A DNA stretch of 50,516 bases from Defluviitaleaceae bacterium (GTDB lineage: Bacteria > Bacillota > Clostridia > Lachnospirales > WQUN01), in NCBI GenBank assembly GCA_009780185.1, contig WRAN01000019.1:1-50516 (forward strand), in the 5' to 3' direction. Positions 38,701 through 49,100 of the stretch are shown here, in pieces. The notes beneath the pieces are model-generated. The model worked only from the letters and a program-made list of their open reading frames with translations. It did not search any database and had not been told where the DNA came from. The translations under genes were made by a program, and so were the position numbers. Within the stretch, counting starts at the first letter, position 1; each line of letters opens with the position of its first letter.

Positions 38701-40383
38701 TTAATCTATATAGCCTCTTGCCCTTACTGTTTCTGTCATGATTTCATATGCCCTCAAAAGGTTATGGGCTTCCCAGCGGGCGCGGAATTGGTGCCATAGC
38801 TCTTCATGAGAAAGTGCGGAAGTATCGGTTACAAAGGCTACCCATTCATCGTTTACAAGCGGCACACCAAGCTCAACCATCTCAGGGATATGCAGAGCAC
38901 TTACCCGGTTATCACGGAAGATGTATGTGGCGTCTGGGGTAATTACTCTGTCTCTAAACTCGATTGCCATCTGGCGGATACCGGCTGGGATGTTGGGGTC
39001 AAACCACTCTACCGCGTCACCAGACCAGATAATTAGGTCGGTCATACCACCTGCGGCATACTGATATAGGTCGCGAGCTGCAAAGGGGCGGCCTGTTTCT
39101 GGGTTGATGTCTGTAAGCATAACCACTTCACCGTCTTGCCACTGCCAATCGCGGCCTTCGAAACCGAAGATCATCGTGTTGATACCGTCTGCTGACTTTT
39201 TCCAGTCAATGAAGTACATAATGCGTTCCATTGTAGCATCGTCAACATTGCTTGAGATAAATGACTCGGACCAGAAGCCGCCGCCTATCAACCATACATG
39301 CTCTCTGTCAGGTACATATGGTGGGAAGAGGATTTCCACAGCTTCTACAAAGTCGATATCTGGGTTAAGTTCTACCCACTCCAGATAAATATTATTCAAG
39401 TGGATAGGTACTACTTGCCTTAGTAGGGTTCCGGCACGGCCCAGAGCAAATTGCTGGTTACCTTGCCATACGGAGTTGGTTACAAAGTCCGGATCAAGAA
39501 GTCCGCGCTGGAATGCTTCACGCCAGAAAGCCATAAGCGGAAGTGATGAATATTCGAAAGCCGGCCTTACAAAGCTGCCGCCTTCTCCCATTGGTGCCCA
39601 GTCGCCGCCGGTGTGGCCATGGCCTGTGAAAGTATGGCTGCTTAAGTTGAAAACACCACCGGGAAGTACGCCGAATACTACATCAGCGGCACCTGGAAGA
39701 TCAGCAGCATTGTCTACATAGGCCTGCCACATATTGAGGAAGTCTTCTTCTGTTGTCGGGATGGGGATTCCCAGCTGCTCGCGCCAGTCACGGCGGTTGA
39801 TTATACCACGGGCCAGGGCTGTAATTTCTGCTTGAGGAACTGTTCCTCTTGGAACGATGTAATGCTCGCCGTCTACCATTCTTTCTTGCATGAATGGTTG
39901 GCTCATCCATTCGTTAAGGCTTGGCCAGCGCTCCAATTCTCCTGGAAGGGAGCGGATTAGCCCAGAATCACGCCATTCCATCCAAATTGCCGCGCCAATA
40001 TCCACGCCACCTAAGATGTCAGGAAGGGTGTCCGCTGCTGCCCAAAGTAGGGGAAGCTCTCCCATATTGTCCCAGCCGATATCCAAAGGCTCAAAGGTTA
40101 GGCCGAAGCGTTCTTGGATATATAAGTAAATCTCACAAGGCTCCCCCGCAAAGGAAGCGCTTGCATCCCAAACCGATACAGAAATCTGGATTAGATCATC
40201 CCAGCGGGATTCACCGTCTGTAACCTCAGGGGTTTCTGCATCCCCTTGGTTTGCTACAGGGGTTGGTGTTGGGGTTTGGTTTGTGCCTGCTTCGGTATCG
40301 TCATCGCCGTTTCTACCACACGCTGCAATAAAAATCAGCGATGCAACCATTACTAATGCTACCAGTAAAAATTTGTTCTTCAT
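38701..40383 (-). CDS. Sugar-type ABC transporter substrate-binding lipoprotein (first copy)
   Basis: 560 residues with signal and lipobox FIAACGR, then a Thr/Pro/Asp-rich linker and the same domain as its neighbour: QISVSVWDASASFAGEPCEIY, WAAADTLPDILGGVD, HYIVPRGTVPQAE, INRRDWREQLGIPIPTTEEDF and FALGRAGTLLRQ. It probably captures an oligosaccharide and delivers it to the two permeases encoded just upstream in the same transcript. AGAGGAG precedes the ATG, 21 bp after the permease stop. Confidence 0.92.
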   Translation of the reverse strand: MKNKFLLVALVMVASLIFIAACGRNGDDDTEAGTNQTPTPTPVANQGDAETPEVTDGESRWDDLIQISVSVWDASASFAGEPCEIYLYIQERFGLTFEPLDIGWDNMGELPLLWAAADTLPDILGGVDIGAAIWMEWRDSGLIRSLPGELERWPSLNEWMSQPFMQERMVDGEHYIVPRGTVPQAEITALARGIINRRDWREQLGIPIPTTEEDFLNMWQAYVDNAADLPGAADVVFGVLPGGVFNLSSHTFTGHGHTGGDWAPMGEGGSFVRPAFEYSSLPLMAFWREAFQRGLLDPDFVTNSVWQGNQQFALGRAGTLLRQVVPIHLNNIYLEWVELNPDIDFVEAVEILFPPYVPDREHVWLIGGGFWSESFISSNVDDATMERIMYFIDWKKSADGINTMIFGFEGRDWQWQDGEVVMLTDINPETGRPFAARDLYQYAAGGMTDLIIWSGDAVEWFDPNIPAGIRQMAIEFRDRVITPDATYIFRDNRVSALHIPEMVELGVPLVNDEWVAFVTDTSALSHEELWHQFRARWEAHNLLRAYEIMTETVRARGYID

Positions 40384-40404
40384 AAATCGTTGCTCCTCTC
40401 TTAT

Positions 40405-41295
40405 TTATGCCTTTATAGCGCCTAGCATTATGCCCTTAGTAAAGTAGCGTTGTAGGAATGGGTACACCAGCAAAATAGGCACTGTTGCTACCGTAACTGT
40501 TGCGAGTTCTAATGAGCGGCTATGCACAGGCCCTTGGGCTGTGGCCCGTGCGGCGTGGCCCATTACATCACCAAAGGCTACGGTATTTTCTATTACTAGG
40601 CGTCTAAGCAGTAATGCCAAAGGCGTCATAGATCTGTCTTGCAGGAAAAGCATCGCATTCCACCATTCATTCCAAAACCCTACAGCGTAAAAAAGTGCAA
40701 CCGTTGCCATTATGGGTTTTGAAAGGGGGACGATAATACGCCACATGATGATAAATTCTCCAGCGCCGTCTAGGCGGGCGGACTCGTCTAAGGAGTCGGG
40801 GAGTGACATGAAGTAATTCCGCATGAGTATCATATTAAAAACCGACAGTGCGTTTGGAACTGTCATAACCCAGATATTATTTACAAAGCCTAGGTTTACC
40901 ATTACCAGATACCAAGGGATAAGTCCTGCACTGAAAAACATTGTAAATATTACGAAGTAGAATAGAATCTTCCGGCCGGGCAGGTTTCTTCTGGATAGCA
41001 CATATGACGCAAACACTGTCATAACCATAGCCATTGCCACACCAAAGAGAACATTGCGTACAGATACAATAATGGCACTAATGAGCTGGGCATCTGAGAA
41101 TATGCGCTGATAATTCTCTAGGGTCAGTGCCCGGGGAAACAGCATAAAGCCGGCACGAGCAGCGTCTTCGAAGGTGGAAAATGAAAGGATTAGCATATTG
41201 TAAAAAGGAAAGATTATAGACAGAGCCAGTAAGCCCAAAACGGTGTAGATTGTGATATCTGCAATCGTGTTACCAATACTACGATCTTTACTCAT
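40405..41295 (-). CDS. Carbohydrate ABC transporter permease, LplC/YtcP type
   Basis: 296 residues and six membrane helices. The EAA loop that contacts the ATPase reads DESARLDGAGEFIIMWRIIVPLSKP. The C-terminus FLQRYFTKGIMLGAIKA is typical of the CUT1 LplC group. It pairs with the permease encoded 15 bp upstream to form the channel. AAGGGGAGG precedes the ATG. Confidence 0.94.
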   Translation of the reverse strand: MSKDRSIGNTIADITIYTVLGLLALSIIFPFYNMLILSFSTFEDAARAGFMLFPRALTLENYQRIFSDAQLISAIIVSVRNVLFGVAMAMVMTVFASYVLSRRNLPGRKILFYFVIFTMFFSAGLIPWYLVMVNLGFVNNIWVMTVPNALSVFNMILMRNYFMSLPDSLDESARLDGAGEFIIMWRIIVPLSKPIMATVALFYAVGFWNEWWNAMLFLQDRSMTPLALLLRRLVIENTVAFGDVMGHAARATAQGPVHSRSLELATVTVATVPILLVYPFLQRYFTKGIMLGAIKA

Positions 41296-41310
41296 GGCGT
41301 ACCCTCCCCT

Positions 41311-42255
41311 TTAAAATAATCCGTCGGAATTTAGTAGTCGTGCGATTTTATTTGCTGTCAGAAGCAGGGCGAAGTTAATAACTGACCTAAATAATCCTGC
41401 CGCCGCCGCAAAGCTTTGATTCATCCCGCCTTGGCCAAAACCAAAGTGGAATACATAAGTATCTAAGATTTCTATAACAGGACGGTTTACACCATTGCGG
41501 AACTGGAATATCTGGTCGAAGCCGCCATTCATGATATTGCCTACAGCTAGGATAAGTAGTACAACAACCGTGGGCTTTATACCAGGCCATGTAACATGAC
41601 GGATACAATGCCAGCGGTTGGCACCATCTACCTTGGCGGCTTCATATAAAGCCGAGTCAATACCGGAGATGGAGGCCATATAAATGATTGCCCCCCAACC
41701 CGCACTGCGCCAAATACTGGAGCCAAAAAGGAGTGACAGGTTAATAGTCCTACTGCTATTGGCGAGGAACAAAATCGGCTCAATACCAAAATGCCCAAGC
41801 ATCACATTGACCAAGCCTGAAAACTGGAACAAATCTTGTAAAACGCTGTACACTAGAATCCATGACAAGAAATGAGGGAAAGTGAAAATAGTCTGGAATA
41901 CCCGCTTAGGTGCGCTGCGGGTTATTTCGTTCATAAGAATTGCCAGGATTATAGGCATTGGAAACTCTACCAACAGCCGCCCGAAGCTTATAATAAGGGT
42001 ATTGCGAAAGGCATCCCAAAAATCCGGTCTATCCCACAGTACTCTAAACCAGTGAAGTCCAACCCATTCCAAATCAGGAAATGTAGCCCGCACCCTAAAC
42101 CGGGTAAATGCCATAAGAATCCCGCCGGTTTGCATATTAAACATAGGGGCATAGGCAAATAACACAAAGAAGATAGCTACTGGTATAAATATTGCGTATA
42201 AATATCTGGCGGCCCAAATGCGTTTTAGATGCTTATTGCTTCTTAGCATTTTCAC
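41311..42255 (-). CDS. Carbohydrate ABC transporter permease, LplB/YteP type
   Basis: 314 residues from the GTG at 42255, six membrane helices. Motifs: LFAYAPMFNMQTGGILMAF near the N-terminus, NTLIISFGRLLVEFPMPIIL, and the EAA loop YEAAKVDGANRWHCIRHVTWPGIKP split across a helix boundary. AAAGGAAG lies 6 nt before the GTG; ATG 42249 is the alternative. Longer frames begin upstream of the predicted promoter. No ATPase gene is in the operon, as usual for this group, which shares a common MsmX-like ATPase. Confidence 0.92.
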   Translation of the reverse strand: MKMLRSNKHLKRIWAARYLYAIFIPVAIFFVLFAYAPMFNMQTGGILMAFTRFRVRATFPDLEWVGLHWFRVLWDRPDFWDAFRNTLIISFGRLLVEFPMPIILAILMNEITRSAPKRVFQTIFTFPHFLSWILVYSVLQDLFQFSGLVNVMLGHFGIEPILFLANSSRTINLSLLFGSSIWRSAGWGAIIYMASISGIDSALYEAAKVDGANRWHCIRHVTWPGIKPTVVVLLILAVGNIMNGGFDQIFQFRNGVNRPVIEILDTYVFHFGFGQGGMNQSFAAAAGLFRSVINFALLLTANKIARLLNSDGLF

Positions 42256-42337
42256 AATAATCTTCCTTTCTTGTAGAAAGTGGGTATGCAATATACACAA
42301 GGAATTGGATTGTGTCCTGGCATAATTACCTGTAGTT

Positions 42338-42396
42338 AGCATAGTTTTCGTTGATGGTTTGAGTCAATTGACAATATCCCCACTCCATACTAATAT
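42338..42396. promoter_or_regulatory. Divergent promoters with abutting -35 boxes
   Basis: Plus strand: TTGACA (42368-42373), 17 bp, TAATAT (42391-42396). Minus strand: TTGACT (42362-42367), 18 bp, TATGCT (42338-42343). The boxes adjoin in AGTCAATTGACA, so the regulator and the transporter operon could be controlled together from this site. Confidence 0.7.
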
Positions 42397-42465
42397 CCAA
42401 TATAAATTGCTTTGAAATGGGTATATTTGATTTTGGGAGTCACCGTGGAAAGGAAGAGAGTATTG

Positions 42466-44514
42466 ATGATTGGGGCTTTTTTTAAGGGTAGATCTGTGCT
42501 TATGAAATATGTAATCAATGCATGTTTGATTTTAGTTGTATTTTCCACTGCCTTTATTGTCAGCAATTTGGTTTTACTTGGTAATTTAGATCGCTCGTAT
42601 CAAGAAAGAACAAGAACATCTGTTGACAGTGCCGCCAATTTTTTGGAGGATCGTCTTCATTTATTTGTGACTCATGCCATTAACATATCCCGTGACAATA
42701 CTCTTAGTTATTTGTCTTTACATAGAGAAAGCGTTAATTATAACTTTATCTCCAGAGCCAATGGGTTAATTGATTATCTATGGCGCATTGTTGTTACCCA
42801 TGATGAGCTTACGGATATCATGGTTTTTTATGATGGGTTGGATATATTTTTCAATTCTAGCAGCAGTATGAATATGGATATGCTGCCCCACTTTGAGGCT
42901 ACCGGGCGGTTTGGGATAAGTTTTGACTGGCTTACACAGGATGTAAGAAGCGGGTTTTTTGTTACAGAGGAGTTTGTAGTTTATTACAATAATTATCAGC
43001 AGAGTATGCATGTGTTTATGCTGATTAGCCGCCATATTTTGGAGGAGATGATTGGCCGGCTTGTGCCTCATTATTATGGGGTTTTTACGGTATATACACA
43101 GGACGATTTACTGCTTTTAAGCAGTCAGGGTTATGTTGTGGGGGAGCCAGATATTGTTATTTATGGGGCGGGACTGTTTATGTATCGTTTCCGTTATAGT
43201 ACATCTGCTTATTCTCATATTGTTGGTACTATGACTATGATGACTATTGGTGTTGCTGTTGTGCTTGTAAGCCTTACGGTGTTTCTTTTATATAGAATAA
43301 AAAAGGGCCTGTATGACCCAATTGGTGGAATTTTGAAGCATGTAAACGCTGATTGGCGAGAGGAAGAAACTATGCAAGATGAGTTTGCCGCTATACAAGA
43401 CGGCATAGATATTATGAGAAATAACTTGGCAAAACTGGATAAAATTGAAGATGAGCATCGTCATTTAGTGTTTAATCAAGTGGTGACTACTGAGGATGAA
43501 GAGGCCTTGTATGCAATGACAGGATTAGAAGGGCGGAATTTTTGCGCCCTTACGATTATATTTGAGGACGAAGAAGGAAATAAGGATGCCAAAAGGACTA
43601 AGGATTTTGCAAAAGATGCAAATGCCTTTAGTTGTTATCCTATCTATTCTATTAGCAAGTACAATACTTTCTTTTTCTTCCCAAAAGATGACACTGCGTA
43701 TGGTGCTCTTGTAGAGTGGGCTGACGGATATTTGCAAGAGGGATTTAGTCAGTGTGGTGTATCGGCTCTTTACAGCCGGCCGGGGGATATCCGACTAGCC
43801 TTGGAAGAAAGCATCAAGGTTTTTCATGAGCAGCCTACGGAAGGTTTGGTGCTTACACGTGGGACGATTTTACCTGGTACCCGCTTTCAAAAGGCCAGTA
43901 GTAAAATCACTACTGCTAATCATTTTAAACTGATTTCTGATGCTTTCTCCGGTGATATGGATAAAACTAGGTTAAACTTATTGGAAATATTAAATGACAA
44001 TGAAGAAGTAAGCGCTCTTGCTAAGCGTCAGCTTCTGCTATGCTTGTATGATACGATATGTATGGTAACTGACAATAAAACAACCGCTTTAGAAGTTGTG
44101 CATCCAGAGCGGTTGTTTCTTGAGAATATTTATAATCTGGAGGAGTTGTTTGAAAGGTTATGTACAGACTTAACTCTGAGATTGGGAACCCAAGAAAGCG
44201 GCCATGATATGCTTAGATGGGTAGAGGAAAATCAAGACAGGGATATTTCTCTTTCAGATTTAGCCGCCAAGATGGGGATGTCTTATAATTATACAGGGTT
44301 ACTGTTTAAGAATAAGACTGGTATGAGGTTTGTGGAATACTTACAAAAAAAGCGCATAGAGAAATCTATGCAGCTTTTATGTGAAACGGATATGAGTATT
44401 GAAGAGATAGCAGAGGCGGTAGGGCTTGTGTCTTCGGCTACATTTTTTCGGGTGTTTAAGAAGATTGCCGGGGTTACGCCTAAGTCTTATCGGGAGGCGG
44501 CGAAGAAGCAGTGA
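42466..44514 (+). CDS. Membrane AraC-family regulator (YesS-like)
   Basis: 682 residues: membrane helix 1 (about 13-36), an extracellular sensor domain (about 40-250), membrane helix 2 (about 255-278), a cytoplasmic linker, and a C-terminal AraC HTH (about 585-680; ISLSDLAAKMGMSYNYTGLLFK, MSIEEIAEAVGLVSSATFFRVFKKIAGVTPKSYR). Such single-chain sensors control LplABC-type sugar uptake and are often divergent from it, as here. ATG 42466 follows AAAGGAAG; a GTG at 42445 after GGGAG is a possible alternative. The ligand is probably the sugar carried by the adjacent transporter, or its complex with the binding protein. Confidence 0.87.
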   Translation: MIGAFFKGRSVLMKYVINACLILVVFSTAFIVSNLVLLGNLDRSYQERTRTSVDSAANFLEDRLHLFVTHAINISRDNTLSYLSLHRESVNYNFISRANGLIDYLWRIVVTHDELTDIMVFYDGLDIFFNSSSSMNMDMLPHFEATGRFGISFDWLTQDVRSGFFVTEEFVVYYNNYQQSMHVFMLISRHILEEMIGRLVPHYYGVFTVYTQDDLLLLSSQGYVVGEPDIVIYGAGLFMYRFRYSTSAYSHIVGTMTMMTIGVAVVLVSLTVFLLYRIKKGLYDPIGGILKHVNADWREEETMQDEFAAIQDGIDIMRNNLAKLDKIEDEHRHLVFNQVVTTEDEEALYAMTGLEGRNFCALTIIFEDEEGNKDAKRTKDFAKDANAFSCYPIYSISKYNTFFFFPKDDTAYGALVEWADGYLQEGFSQCGVSALYSRPGDIRLALEESIKVFHEQPTEGLVLTRGTILPGTRFQKASSKITTANHFKLISDAFSGDMDKTRLNLLEILNDNEEVSALAKRQLLLCLYDTICMVTDNKTTALEVVHPERLFLENIYNLEELFERLCTDLTLRLGTQESGHDMLRWVEENQDRDISLSDLAAKMGMSYNYTGLLFKNKTGMRFVEYLQKKRIEKSMQLLCETDMSIEEIAEAVGLVSSATFFRVFKKIAGVTPKSYREAAKKQ

Positions 44515-44666
44515 TATCGTGAAGTAGGTTAATCAAATGTGATACGCGATGGCCTCTGTCTAATAGTGCACGATTTTGCAATATCAAAGGCAATAGAAAG
44601 TGTTACTTTTCCGGTTTTGACCAAAGTATCGGGGCAATTTGCACCCTGTGCATAAACTCAATATGC

Positions 44667-44714
44667 AAGACCCCTCAACCTATTAATATTATTTCATGGA
44701 TTGAGGGGTCTTTT
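44667..44714. terminator. Bidirectional terminator between regulator and right cassette
   Basis: AAGACCCCTCAA pairs with TTGAGGGGTCTT; T-runs occur on both strands. It lies between two convergent genes. Nothing else is seen in 44515-44732. Confidence 0.9.
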
Positions 44715-44732
44715 AGCGCAAACAGCTTCGTA

Positions 44733-46049
44733 CTAGTTGGTAAAGGTATGGGTAACCGTCTGACCAAGTTCGGTGATGATAATCGTCATCTCCTGCCAAT
44801 CCAAATCCCGGCGTATCTGCAATGATGGGATGTCTACTTGGTGGGGAGCGACATTGTTGGCAAAATCTCGGATATTTGCGCGCTCTCCATCTACATACAA
44901 CACAATATCGTCAATCACTACTCGGTGTGTATTGGTGTACCTCTGCCCGCCTTGGTAGAACCAAATCACGATATGTGTACGCCAATCTTCCTCAAAAACC
45001 TGGGTGTGGAAATATGGTGCTGTTTCTGGGGTATGCAGGCTGTTGACAAGCGTGGCTTCTATTGTTTGGTCAATTACTGTTATTGATAGTGTGATTGTCT
45101 CCCATTGGCCGTTTTTATTTATATCTATATAGTTGAAATCTTCCAGCCAGCCTTGATTTGCTGCCCATCGTTGATTTATGCGTACAAATTCTATTGCATC
45201 GTTATCATTTTCATCTATTGCGGTTATTACTGCACTAAGTGGGAGTGGTGTGTTTACGCCGTCAAGTTGTGTCCATATACGGATTGTGCCGGATTGTTGA
45301 AGGTTTGCGTTTGGTCTGCTTTGGGTGCCGCCTGGGCCGTTGTTGAATATGTCTAGGGTTATAAGCGTTTCTGGGGCTGGCGTTGGCGTGGAAGTAGGCG
45401 TAGGAGTCGGCTGTGGAGTTGTACCGAAAGATTCTTCTGCAATGCGCTCTAAATCGCCTACTGTTAATACCACATTATTACCTGGAGTAAAGCTCTCAAG
45501 CACCATGTTTCCGTCTGCACCTGGAGATGGAACATGATATACGGCATGTCTTGAGGAATTTAATAATAAAGGCAGATGGCCAAAGCCATCAGCAGTGGCA
45601 CAGCTCATGAAAAATATTAACTCATTGCCGTAGACAATTGGAATTTTACGCTCATTGACGAGTTCGTAACGACCTAGTCTTCCGCCTCGCTGCGCGAGGT
45701 CTAAAATATCACCTATTTCTACATCTCCTTTAAATACTTCTAAAACCCTGAGACGATAGACTGTAAAAAGTTCATAATATCTTGAAATGTCTCGTTCTAT
45801 TATATCTCCATGGCAACATATAAAGATGGGCTCACCAAGCAAAGTATTTATCCATTCCACCCTACTATCGTCTAAGACCTCTGCTCGAACAATATGTGTT
45901 GCGGTCTGGGCTAAATGATCAATATCTCTGATAATCCGAGGAAATCCTGTAGGAACGAATTCAGTTGTCATTCTAGTTTGTGTATATACTACAAATATCA
46001 ATGATAAAACTGTTATTACTGCAACCATTATAATGCACTTTTTTTTCAT
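44733..46049 (-). CDS. Secreted protein with the shared cassette domain and a different C-terminal domain
   Basis: 438 residues. A hydrophobic signal or anchor (about 5-24) lacks the lipobox Cys of the left homologue. Residues about 40-225 share its domain: RDIDHLAQTATHIVRAEVLD, LRVLEVFKGDVEIGDILDLAQ, YGNELIFF, YHVPSPGAD and NNVVLTVGDLERIAEE. After a TPTPTSTPTPAP linker, residues about 240-438 form an unrelated beta-rich domain with LDIFNNGPGG, where the left protein has a copper-amine-oxidase-like domain. ATG 46049 follows GGAGAGG. It lies 55 bp after the metalloprotease stop, so the two are probably co-transcribed. Function unknown. Confidence 0.8.
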   Translation of the reverse strand: MKKKCIIMVAVITVLSLIFVVYTQTRMTTEFVPTGFPRIIRDIDHLAQTATHIVRAEVLDDSRVEWINTLLGEPIFICCHGDIIERDISRYYELFTVYRLRVLEVFKGDVEIGDILDLAQRGGRLGRYELVNERKIPIVYGNELIFFMSCATADGFGHLPLLLNSSRHAVYHVPSPGADGNMVLESFTPGNNVVLTVGDLERIAEESFGTTPQPTPTPTSTPTPAPETLITLDIFNNGPGGTQSRPNANLQQSGTIRIWTQLDGVNTPLPLSAVITAIDENDNDAIEFVRINQRWAANQGWLEDFNYIDINKNGQWETITLSITVIDQTIEATLVNSLHTPETAPYFHTQVFEEDWRTHIVIWFYQGGQRYTNTHRVVIDDIVLYVDGERANIRDFANNVAPHQVDIPSLQIRRDLDWQEMTIIITELGQTVTHTFTN

Positions 46050-46104
46050 AATTCCTCTCCTTTTGACATTTGAGATGTTTGGCAAATGGCCTAACACATG
46101 TTCG

Positions 46105-49100
46105 TTAATCATATATCATCCTAACACTATCAATATCGTAAGGGGTTGGCCCAAATACATCTCCCCAAAAAGCAACACTTGGATGCATAATGCTTCTGGC
46201 AGGAGGATGATCTTCTAAGCCAACGGCATGCCCTAACTCATGAGCCAGTACAATCGTTATCAATTCGCTAAGGGTGACGTAATCGTTATAAAATCCATCA
46301 AAATCTTCAAAAATTCTACGAGAGTTCAGATATATTTCAACTCTTACGAGTTGACGGCCAGATCTATTGCCTCCAACTTGCAGCCATCCAAGATATTCAC
46401 TATCCCACCTTGGTTCAGCATTAACAATATTGTTCGAAGATTGGTTGAAAGCAAAGTATACAGGTGCTTCACTTCTATTCCAATTTAATCTACCCCTGTC
46501 CATAGCTGTATGCCACATATTATTGTCAAGACTATGATGAATCAATAAGGGTAGAGATATAGTATTTGACCAATACCAAAAATTTAAATGCCTATCTGAA
46601 TCAGTATTCGACACCCACCTAGCATAAAGATTCATACTATGATTAGGAACAATTGTATTGGCAGTAACCTGTGTTCCTCCAACTGAGCGGGTGGTAAACC
46701 ATCCAACAAATCTTCTCCCAAGGGATTCTCTTTGCCTTACTGGGGTAGGCAGTTGGCCGAATGGCATACCTGGTGTAAGAGGCTGGACTGTCACCGACGC
46801 CCCTCCATTAGAATCAAATGTAAATGATATAGCTTCCCATCTGGCAACAAGTGTCATATCACTGTTAGCTGGAGTAGTCGCTGTTATCTGAATCCACCAA
46901 GTATTGTCAGTAAACCATCCAACAAAGGCATGACCAGCTCTTGTTGGAGTCGGCAAAGAACCAACTGGTGCACCTCTTGGTATGACAACAGTTGCGGGAT
47001 TTACGCTCCCTCCATTTGCATTAAGAGTTATAGTGTAAGCAAGAATGGGGCTCCACTGCGCCCAATAAGTTGTATTGCCACTAACAACAGTATTAGCACT
47101 AATCCTTATGCCACCGACCGATTGAGTAAACCATCCCATAAATGTGTATCCTGCCCTTGTTGGGTCTGATGGCAACTCTCCAACAGGCCTATGATTTTGC
47201 ACCTGCCTTGTAATTGCATTGCCTTGTCCTCCGTTGAGATTAAATGTTACCGTGACAATATTTCTACTCCAATGAGCATGTAATGTTCTATTTGCGGTAG
47301 CAACAAAAGAGCCAATGGCGGTGCTAAAAGCCTCAACTAGATTATTTTCGTAGGACTCAAAATAGCTGGCCTCATATTCGTACATATCATTTATATCAAA
47401 ATCAATATTGTACAAACCCTCACTCAACATATCTTCATCAAATGATTGTATTCCTATCTGAGGTGAGGCAAACCATCCTAAAAATGTATATCCTAGTCTA
47501 TCTGGTGTGGGCAGCGGCCAAGGAGCTACACCAACTAGCGTCCCTGATAGTACTGACATTGTTGTTGGTATGCCAGAACCGCCGTTTAGCATTAGGGTTA
47601 TTATGATGTTTTGCACTCCGGCCTGCGATACGGAAATTGTCCGAGTCGGTGCTCCGGTAGCTGTGACTGTTATCGTGCCAGATCGTGAGTTAGCGCCAGC
47701 GTTGGCTGTGGCGTTAATTGTAAAGGAGCCGTTGTTACTACCGCTTGCCGGAGATACCGTCAGCCATGAGGTCGCGTTACTGGATACACTCCAGGCGCGG
47801 TTTGATGTTACCGATATCAATTGACTGCTGGCTGTTGACGCTGGGCTCCATGTTGAATGGGATAGGTTTAGAGTTGCCGCCTGCGCCCCCTGGGTTACAG
47901 ATATTGTACGGGCTGGGGTTCCTGTGGCTGATACTGTTATTGTGCCAGACCTTGCCGCTGTTCCGTTGTTGGCTGTTGCGTTTATACGGAATGAGCTATT
48001 TCCACTTCCGCTTGACGGGGTTACTGTCAACCAGGATGTTGCATTGCTGGATACATTCCAGGCTCTATTGGAAAATACATTTACATTTATGCTATCCGCA
48101 AAGTTTGACGGAGTCCAGGTGCTTAGGGATAGACTTAGATTTCCGGCCTCGGCCGCCTGTGATACGGGGATTGTTCTAGTTACTACCCCCGGGATTGATA
48201 CTGTTATTGTTCCGTTTCTTGCCGTCGAGCCAGTATTTGCAGATGCGCTCATTACAAAGGATGCGTTACCGCTGCCGCTTGACCGTGATACAGTCAACCA
48301 TGATGGCTGGTTGCTGGATACCGTCCAGTTGCCATTGGATGTGACGTTTACTGTCGCCTGGCTTGAGTGGTGAGTCTGAAGGTGCCAGCCTGATGAGGAT
48401 ACTGCAAGGTTGGCCTGATGTGCCGCCTGAGATACGGTTATAGTCCTTGTTGGGACACCCGGCACAGTCACCGACACTGTTGCCGATCTTGTAGATGAAT
48501 TAGGATTTGCGGGTGCGTTCATTGTAAAAAAACCGCCGCCGGTTCGAGTCGATGGCGTTATATTTGTTATTGTCAGCCATGATTGATTGCTCGATATTGA
48601 CCATGTGCCGTTGGCATTTACAGTCACTACTGCCGAAGATGCTGCGGATGTTGGACTCCAGGAAGATGTGCTCAGATTAAGTGACGGAGGATGACCTTGT
48701 TGGGTCACGCTTATGGTGCGCGTTGGTGCCCCGGGAGCTGTTACGGTTATAGTCCCGCTTCTGGATTGGGTACCGGGGTTGGGGGAGGTTGTTAGTCTAA
48801 AAGACCCGTTACCTGTGCGGTTTGCCGGAGTTATGTTTTCAACCCTTACCCATCCTAGATTGCCATTATTTATAGTCCATTGCCTATTGGAAGTTACTTG
48901 TATCGTGGTGCTGCTGGCATTGAATGATGATGTCCAGGAGCTTGCCGACAGATTTAGGGTTGCGGCAACATTGAATGGGGTAATGCCAGTGTTACCAAGA
49001 TTATAGTTGTTGCCTGATTCCATATATAGAGATGGGTAAACCAACTCGTAAAACTCATCTATATTCATAACCTGAGGCTCATCAGAATCCCAGTCAAAGT

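Noticed and set aside
46050..46112. Upstream start (46112) of the right secreted protein, overlapping the protease stop
   Set aside because: No ribosome site there; GGAGAGG before 46049 leads directly into the signal sequence.
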